DNA of 37,498 nt. Origin: Pseudodesulfovibrio pelocollis. GTDB taxonomy: Bacteria; Desulfobacterota; Desulfovibrionia; Desulfovibrionales; Desulfovibrionaceae. The translations under genes and the position numbers were made by a program. The stretch covers positions 1 through 37,498 of the forward strand of contig NZ_JASTWE010000037.1 in NCBI RefSeq assembly GCF_030282845.1, in the 5' to 3' direction. This document shows positions 32,347-37,498 of this stretch, in pieces (position 1 is the first letter of the stretch; each line of letters begins with the position of its first letter). Under the pieces are notes generated by a model, which was not told where the DNA came from, did not search any database, and was given only the letters and a program-made list of their open reading frames with translations.

Positions 32347-34167
32347 TCAGAACTTCTCGAAGTCGTCGTCCATGTCCAGGTCGATGCCACCGCCCCCGGC
32401 CTCGGGCTGGGAGGCGGGCTTGGCGCTTTCCTTTGGCCTTGATTCGGGCTCAGGGCCGGGCTTGGGCTTGATCGGGGCCTGGATGGGCGGCCGCACCGGA
32501 GTGGCCGCAGCGAGCCTCGGAGCGGCTGGCGCGGGCCGCGCCTCGGTCTGCCGGACCACACGCGCCCGGGTGGGTGCGGGCCGTTCGAGGGAGGTCCGGC
32601 CGGGCGAAGAGCCCTCGGCCAGGGTGAAGAACTCCATGCCCTGCTGCAACCGCGCCGCGTGTTCGGTGAATTCCTCGGCCGTGGCCGCCAGCTCCTCGGC
32701 CGAGGCCGCGTTCTGCTGGATGACCGTGTCCAGTTCCTGGATGGCCTTGTTGATCTCCTGGGCACCGGCGTTCTGCTCGATGCTGGCCGCCGATATTTCC
32801 TGCACGAGGTCGGCAGTCTTGCGGATGTCGGGCACCATTCTGGCAAGCATGTTGCCCGCCTCGTCAGCCTTGGCCAGGGTGGCGGAAGACAGCTCGCCGA
32901 TCTCCGACGCTGCCGTGCCGCTGCGCTCGGCCAGTTTGCGCACCTCGCTGGCCACCACGGCGAACCCCTTGCCTGCCTCGCCCGCGCGGGCGGCCTCGAT
33001 GGCCGCGTTGAGGGCCAGCAGATTGGTCTGGCGCGCTATCTCGCCGATGATGGAAATCTTCTCGGCGATATGCTTGATGGAGTCCACGGCCTCCATGACC
33101 GTGTCGCCGCCCTTCTGGGCGTCCAGGGCCGACTGGGCGGCCATCTTCTCTGTCTGGCGCGCGTTCTCGGTGTTGCGGCCGATCTGTCCTATCATCTCCT
33201 CCATGGCGGCAGAGACCTCCTCCACCGAGGCGGCCTGCCGGTTGGCCCCGTCGGACACGGACTGGGCCGAGGTGGTCACCTCGGAACTGCCGGTGGCGAC
33301 CCGGTTGGCCCCGTCCTTGGCCCGGCCCACGATATCGTGCAGCCGGTGGATCATGGCTGAGAGGGAGGCGGCCAGACGGCCCGGCTCGTCGTTGTATTCC
33401 ACGGATATTTCACGGGTCAGGTCGCCCCGGGCCACCTGGTCGGCCAGCTCCACCGCCTCGTTGAGGGGCCGGATGATGGAGCGGGCGATGAGCAGGCACA
33501 GCGGCAGGACCACCAGCAGGAAGACCGCGAAGGAGCCGCCGCCCATGCCCAGGACATAGGTGGAGACCAGCCCGTCGATGTCGGCCGCGATGGCCGTCCG
33601 CTCCTCGTCCACGTTGTCCAGATAGACGCCGGTGCCGATCCACATGCGGGTGCCGGGGATCAGCTCGGCGTAGGAGAGCTTGGGCTGGTCGCCCTTGCCC
33701 GGCTTGGGCCAGACATAGGTGACGAAGCCGCCCCCGGCCCGGGAGACCTTGTCCAACTCCACCACCAGGGCCACGCCGTCCTTGTCCTTCAATCCGGCCA
33801 GGTCCGTGTCCTGGAGCTTGGTGTTGGTGGGCAGGGCCACGTTGATGGTCCCTTCATAGACGAAATAATACCCGGACTCGTCGTCCTCGAAGCGGATGGG
33901 CGCGATCAGCTTGCGGATGAGTTCCTTGCGGGCTTCCTCGCCCTCCACGCCCTTGAGGGCCTCGGCCACGGCCACGGCCATGGAATGGGTCGCCACATGA
34001 AGCTTGCGCCGCTCGCCTTCGAGCATGGCTGCGGCAGACCGCTCCACACCCACATCCTTGACCCGCGACACGCCGTTGTAGGCTGTCAGGGCAAAACCCA
34101 CGGTAAACAGGACAATGGCGCAGATGAGCAGGATCATGCGGGCGTTAATGGTGACTTTTCTCAGCAT
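32347..34167 (-). CDS. Methyl-accepting chemotaxis protein with single Cache sensor domain
   Basis: A 606-residue inner-membrane chemoreceptor. TM1 (about 10-30) is followed by a periplasmic single Cache domain (about 40-190, [27 protein letters not shown]), TM2 (about 198-222), HAMP (about 223-275) and the cytoplasmic signalling hairpin (about 290-540). The hairpin tip [19 protein letters not shown] is intact. A Pro/Ala-rich linker (about 550-590) leads to an acidic tail DDDFEKF. The ligand is unknown; Cache_2 receptors often bind small organic acids. Start ATG 34167 is chosen for GGAGG five bases upstream, six codons inside the longer open frame. It is divergent from the histidine kinase gene. 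Confidence 0.95.
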   Translation of the reverse strand: MLRKVTINARMILLICAIVLFTVGFALTAYNGVSRVKDVGVERSAAAMLEGERRKLHVATHSMAVAVAEALKGVEGEEARKELIRKLIAPIRFEDDESGYYFVYEGTINVALPTNTKLQDTDLAGLKDKDGVALVVELDKVSRAGGGFVTYVWPKPGKGDQPKLSYAELIPGTRMWIGTGVYLDNVDEERTAIAADIDGLVSTYVLGMGGGSFAVFLLVVLPLCLLIARSIIRPLNEAVELADQVARGDLTREISVEYNDEPGRLAASLSAMIHRLHDIVGRAKDGANRVATGSSEVTTSAQSVSDGANRQAASVEEVSAAMEEMIGQIGRNTENARQTEKMAAQSALDAQKGGDTVMEAVDSIKHIAEKISIIGEIARQTNLLALNAAIEAARAGEAGKGFAVVASEVRKLAERSGTAASEIGELSSATLAKADEAGNMLARMVPDIRKTADLVQEISAASIEQNAGAQEINKAIQELDTVIQQNAASAEELAATAEEFTEHAARLQQGMEFFTLAEGSSPGRTSLERPAPTRARVVRQTEARPAPAAPRLAAATPVRPPIQAPIKPKPGPEPESRPKESAKPASQPEAGGGGIDLDMDDDFEKF

Positions 34168-34248
34168 GGGCACCTCCGGGCGCACTTCTTTGAATCGAAT
34201 CCAATGCGTGGTTATATCACCAAAATCTGCTTCCGAAAAGTGGGCCAG

Positions 34249-34305
34249 CGTTATTTATAACGTCTTCAGTCGTCAGCCGAGCCAATGGAATCAGGACGTT
34301 ATAAT
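34249..34305. promoter_or_regulatory. Palindromic divergent promoter/operator region
   Basis: CGTTAT-TT-ATAACG (34249-34262) is a 14-base palindrome. Its TTATAACGTC edge (34255-34264) is repeated inverted as GACGTTATAA (34295-34304), with 30 bases between. A consensus -10 TATAAT lies at 34300-34305 on the plus strand towards the kinase gene, and TATAAA (34254-34259 on the minus strand) faces the MCP gene. The -35 boxes are poor, suggesting activator dependence or a shared regulator. Confidence 0.45.
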
Positions 34306-34365
34306 TGCTGATTCCTGTCCGAATCTCTGTTACGGTGTGAGCCATTGACTCAAGCAGGAGACAAC

Positions 34366-36972
34366 ATGCCGGGCGACATGAACAAGACAGGAATGGACCC
34401 CGCGACCGGACGCGCAGCGCCCCGCACGGAAGAAAATGGGGAGGCATGTCCCGCGAGGCAGGCAGAGGGTCAGGCCAAGGAACGCGACGACTCCTGCTAT
34501 CGGCAGATGATCGACGGCCTGCCACAGATCATCTACGAGGTGGATATCTCCGGCCGCCTCGTCTACGCCAACACCTTTGCCCTCAAGTGTTTCGGGTTCG
34601 ACGCGACCGACCTCGCGCGGGGGTTGCAGCTCCACCAGATACTCCATCCGGATTCCGTGGACCGGGCCAGGGCGGGCATCTCCAGCGCCCTGCGCGGCAC
34701 AGGCTCAAACGGCGAGGAATACCTCGCCATGCGCAGGGACGGCAGCACCTTCCCCATCCGGGTCTATTCCCAAGGGGTCTTCAAGGACGGCCGGGCCACG
34801 GGCGTGCGCGGCGTGGTCATCGACGTCACCGAGACCAAGCGCGCCGAGGCCGCGCTCCTACTCAGCGAACAATACTACCGCACCCTCTTCGAGCACACGG
34901 GCTCGGCCATGATCATCTTCGGGGCCGACGCGGTCATCCGCCGCTGCAACTCCCAGTTCGTGGCCCTGGTGGGCTGGCCCGCGGCCGAGGTGGTGGGCAG
35001 GAAGCCCTGGAATGTCTTCGTAGCCCCGGAAGACCTGAAACGCGTTCGCGACTACAACCGGCGCCGCCGCCTCGGCGACACCACGGTCCCGGACGACTAC
35101 GAGATAACCATCCTCACCCGCCGGGGCGGACGCAGGCGGGTCCATCTCTTTGTCCAGGCCATCCCGGACACCGACGACATCGTCTGCTCCCTCATCGACA
35201 TCACCGACCGCGCCCGCATGGAGCGCGCCCTGCGCGAAAGCGAACAGCGCTACGCCCTGGTGGTCAGGGGGTCCAACGACGGCATCTGGGACTGGGATCT
35301 CGACACCGGCCGGGTCTTCTACTCGGCCCGCTACAAGGCGATACTGGGCTACGCCGGGCGCGAGTTTCCCGACACCCTGGACGCCTGGAAGAACGCGGTA
35401 CACCCCGACGACCTGGCCCATGTCGTGGCGGCCAACGCCGCCTGCGCCGAGGGGCGAACCGACCAGTTCGAGGTGGAGTTCCGCATGCGCCACAAGGACG
35501 GCTCCTACCGCTGGATCCAGGGCCGGGGTGCCAGCGCCCGCGACGAGTCAGGCCGGATATTCCGCCTGGCCGGAACCCACGCAGACATCACCCGGCGCAA
35601 GCTCAACGAGCATACCACCCAGGCCCTCTACGACATATCCAAGGCCATCGGCACCACCGACACCCTGCAGGAACTCTACGAGACCATCCACGCCGTCCTC
35701 GGCCGGGTCATCGACGCCACCAACTTCTTCATCGCCCTGCACGACGAGCCGGGCGACCGCGTGGTCTTCTCCTACTTCGCCGACGAAATGGACGAACTCT
35801 ACGACATCCGCAACGTCAGCAACCCCGAGACACGGGGGCTGACCGTGCACATCCTGCGCACCGGCAGGCCGCTCTTCCTCTCCCAGGCCGCCCCCATCCC
35901 GCCCGAGGACGCGCGCAACATCGGCGTGGTGGGCACGCCCGCCGCAGTCTGGCTGGGCGTGCCCCTCAAGCTCAAGGGCCGCACCCTCGGGGCCATGGCC
36001 GTGCAGCACTACAGCAACCCGCGCCACTACACCGACGCGGACGTGACCTTTCTGGAGGCCGTGTCCGAGCAGGTGGCCCTGGCCATCGAGCGCAAGTCCA
36101 ACGAGGAGGAGCTGACGCGCTTCAACAACGAACTTGAGGACATGGTCGAGCAGCGCACGGCCGAACTGCGGGCCAAGGCCGCCGAGCTGGAAACCGCCAA
36201 CCAGCGGCTGACAGAGCTTGACCAGATCAAATCAGCCCTGGTCTCGTCCATCTCCCACGAGCTGCGCACCCCCCTGACCTCCATCCGGGGCTTTGCCAAG
36301 CTCACGCGCAAGGACTTCGTGCGCCACTTCCAGCCCCTGGCCGCCAACCCGGCCCAGGAGGCCAAGGGCGAGCGCATCCGCCAGAACCTCGGCATCATCG
36401 AGACCGAGGGCGAGCGCCTGACCAGGCTGATCAACGACTTTCTGGATATCAACCGCATCGAGGCGGGCAAGGCGGCCTGGAACGACGAATTCCTCAACCC
36501 GTGCCGGGTGGTGCGCCAGGCCGTGGACGCCCTGGCCGGGGTCATCGCGGCCCGGCCGGGCATCGACTTCCGGCTCTGCCTGCCGCCCGTGGCCCCTCTG
36601 ATTCACGCCGACCCTGACAAGATCCAGCAGGTGCTCATCAACCTGATCAACAACGCCTGCAAGTTCACCCGCAGGGGCAGCATCGAGGTCACGGTCAGCG
36701 GCGGCGTGGGCAGCCTGACCGTCACCGTGGAGGACACGGGCATGGGCATCTCGCCCCAGGACCTGCCCCACATCTTCGACAAGTTCTACAAGGCCCGCTC
36801 GGGCGACACGCTGATCACCGAAGCGCCGGGCACCGGGCTCGGCCTGGCCATCTGCAAGGAGATCGTCGAGCACTACGGCGGCACCATCCGTGCGGATTCC
36901 ACCCCCGGCCATGGCAGCACCTTCACCGTCACCCTGCCCTCGGTCCACGGCTCGGAGACGGCCTGTGAGTAG
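34366..36972 (+). CDS. Soluble multi-PAS/GAF sensor histidine kinase
   Basis: An 868-residue cytoplasmic kinase with no transmembrane segment. Domains in order: PAS (about 45-155), PAS (about 165-285), PAS with PAC (about 290-410), GAF (about 425-580), a coiled coil (about 580-625), HisKA with phospho-acceptor H631 in SSISHELRTPLTSIRG, and the ATPase domain (about 740-860). In the ATPase domain the N-box INLINNACKFT, G1 VEDTGMGIS and G2 GTGLGLAI are intact, so it should be active. No receiver domain is fused, and no response regulator gene is in the window, so the partner is unknown. Start ATG 34366 has AGGAGA four bases upstream; a TTG at 34345 in the same frame lacks such a site. It is divergent from the MCP gene. 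Confidence 0.93.
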   Translation: MPGDMNKTGMDPATGRAAPRTEENGEACPARQAEGQAKERDDSCYRQMIDGLPQIIYEVDISGRLVYANTFALKCFGFDATDLARGLQLHQILHPDSVDRARAGISSALRGTGSNGEEYLAMRRDGSTFPIRVYSQGVFKDGRATGVRGVVIDVTETKRAEAALLLSEQYYRTLFEHTGSAMIIFGADAVIRRCNSQFVALVGWPAAEVVGRKPWNVFVAPEDLKRVRDYNRRRRLGDTTVPDDYEITILTRRGGRRRVHLFVQAIPDTDDIVCSLIDITDRARMERALRESEQRYALVVRGSNDGIWDWDLDTGRVFYSARYKAILGYAGREFPDTLDAWKNAVHPDDLAHVVAANAACAEGRTDQFEVEFRMRHKDGSYRWIQGRGASARDESGRIFRLAGTHADITRRKLNEHTTQALYDISKAIGTTDTLQELYETIHAVLGRVIDATNFFIALHDEPGDRVVFSYFADEMDELYDIRNVSNPETRGLTVHILRTGRPLFLSQAAPIPPEDARNIGVVGTPAAVWLGVPLKLKGRTLGAMAVQHYSNPRHYTDADVTFLEAVSEQVALAIERKSNEEELTRFNNELEDMVEQRTAELRAKAAELETANQRLTELDQIKSALVSSISHELRTPLTSIRGFAKLTRKDFVRHFQPLAANPAQEAKGERIRQNLGIIETEGERLTRLINDFLDINRIEAGKAAWNDEFLNPCRVVRQAVDALAGVIAARPGIDFRLCLPPVAPLIHADPDKIQQVLINLINNACKFTRRGSIEVTVSGGVGSLTVTVEDTGMGISPQDLPHIFDKFYKARSGDTLITEAPGTGLGLAICKEIVEHYGGTIRADSTPGHGSTFTVTLPSVHGSETACE

Positions 36973-37028
36973 CCAGGGGAGAAGAATGGGGCAGGGGAAT
37001 AGGGAGGGGGTGCGATGTCAGGTGAATG

Positions 37029-37469
37029 CTATCTCTGTCCATCAGGACCAAAGACAAAACCATGTAAACGGGAGGAAAACACTACTAGCAAAATGAAGAA
37101 ATTGGCTGACAGTATGCTTCCCAAATCGAAATACGACTCTTTCAGGTGATAGGGGGCTATGAGGCAAAAGAACAATATACATGCTGGAACTAGAACATTG
37201 ACGATAGCTGCACAAAAAATGGTAGCCCGCCTAGCCTTGGACAATGGAAAATTCATGCGTATATTCTTTAATAAAAAAATGCTTGCCAAGAACACCGGGA
37301 CTATCATTGGCAAAAACAGACCAGGAGGCAAAAATTCAAAATCAGAATACTCGAAAATGATAAGCACAAAAAACGCCGACAGCATAAATCCTATGGCCGT
37401 TTGGAAGAGTAAGTACAAATACAACCCCACCCGTAAAACAGAAGAAATTGTCGCTACAAGCTCATTCAT
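37029..37469 (-). CDS. Small membrane protein of unknown function
   Basis: I do not recognise this 146-residue protein. It has about four hydrophobic helices (about 12-39, 48-67, 82-104, 117-134) separated by short basic loops, and ends in GFVFGPDGQR. ATG 37469 is preceded by GAGGG seven bases upstream, which supports a real gene. Base composition is markedly AT-richer than the kinase gene next to it, with frequent A/T-ending codons, suggesting acquired DNA that may continue beyond the window. It converges with the kinase gene across 56 bases in which I see no terminator. Confidence 0.6.
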   Translation of the reverse strand: MNELVATISSVLRVGLYLYLLFQTAIGFMLSAFFVLIIFEYSDFEFLPPGLFLPMIVPVFLASIFLLKNIRMNFPLSKARRATIFCAAIVNVLVPACILFFCLIAPYHLKESYFDLGSILSANFFILLVVFSSRLHGFVFGPDGQR

Positions 37470-37498
37470 CCAGCCACCCTCGAGAATATTAAACGGCG

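Noticed and set aside
1-37498. CRISPR arrays, insertion sequences or prophage genes
   Set aside because: No regularly spaced repeats, transposase, integrase or phage structural proteins were seen; the tandem repeats present are in-gene protein repeats.

Overview
The window looks like a chromosomal segment of a Desulfovibrionaceae sulfate reducer (Desulfovibrio or Pseudodesulfovibrio type). This is inferred from the high-GC coding style, an adhesin/LapG/HD-GYP gene set, a carboxyspermidine polyamine operon, a GAK-type CofD-like protein, and an MCP ending in a DDFEKF tail. No rRNA, tRNA, CRISPR array or insertion sequence was found.

Region 1 (1-14412) is a Lap-type biofilm adhesin locus. It begins with the 3' part of a giant RTX adhesin (5' end outside the window) and a TolC-like outer-membrane channel, both on the plus strand. 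On the minus strand, in transcription order, come a type I secretion ABC exporter, its HlyD adaptor, a LapG-like periplasmic cysteine protease, and a membrane sensor with PAS and HD-GYP domains whose metal-binding residues are lost. A MATE efflux gene sits between the two halves. The parts fit a system in which c-di-GMP sensing controls proteolytic release of the adhesin, with a dead HD-GYP domain in place of the dead EAL domain of LapD.

Region 2 (14659-16879, minus) holds a quinone-oxidoreductase-like MDR enzyme and a CofD-like protein. Region 3 (17194-22397, plus) is an operon encoding the full route arginine > agmatine > putrescine > carboxyspermidine > spermidine: speA, carboxy(nor)spermidine dehydrogenase, nspC, speB. 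Region 4 (23053-26039, plus) pairs a malic enzyme with a DASS-family dicarboxylate transporter, suggesting C4-dicarboxylate uptake and conversion to pyruvate. Region 5 (26350-29929, plus) is a tightly overlapped FecBCD-type ABC importer followed by an FmdE protein. Its substrate is unknown; a metal or molybdate/tungstate is possible.

Region 6 (about 29998-31206) is a small AT-richer islet with one DUF3644 protein carrying a HEPN-like Rx4H motif. Region 7 (31242-36972) holds a degenerate rhodanese-YceI fusion and an MCP (minus), and a soluble PAS/GAF histidine kinase (plus) divergent from the MCP across a palindromic promoter region. The window ends with an AT-rich four-helix membrane protein of unknown function.
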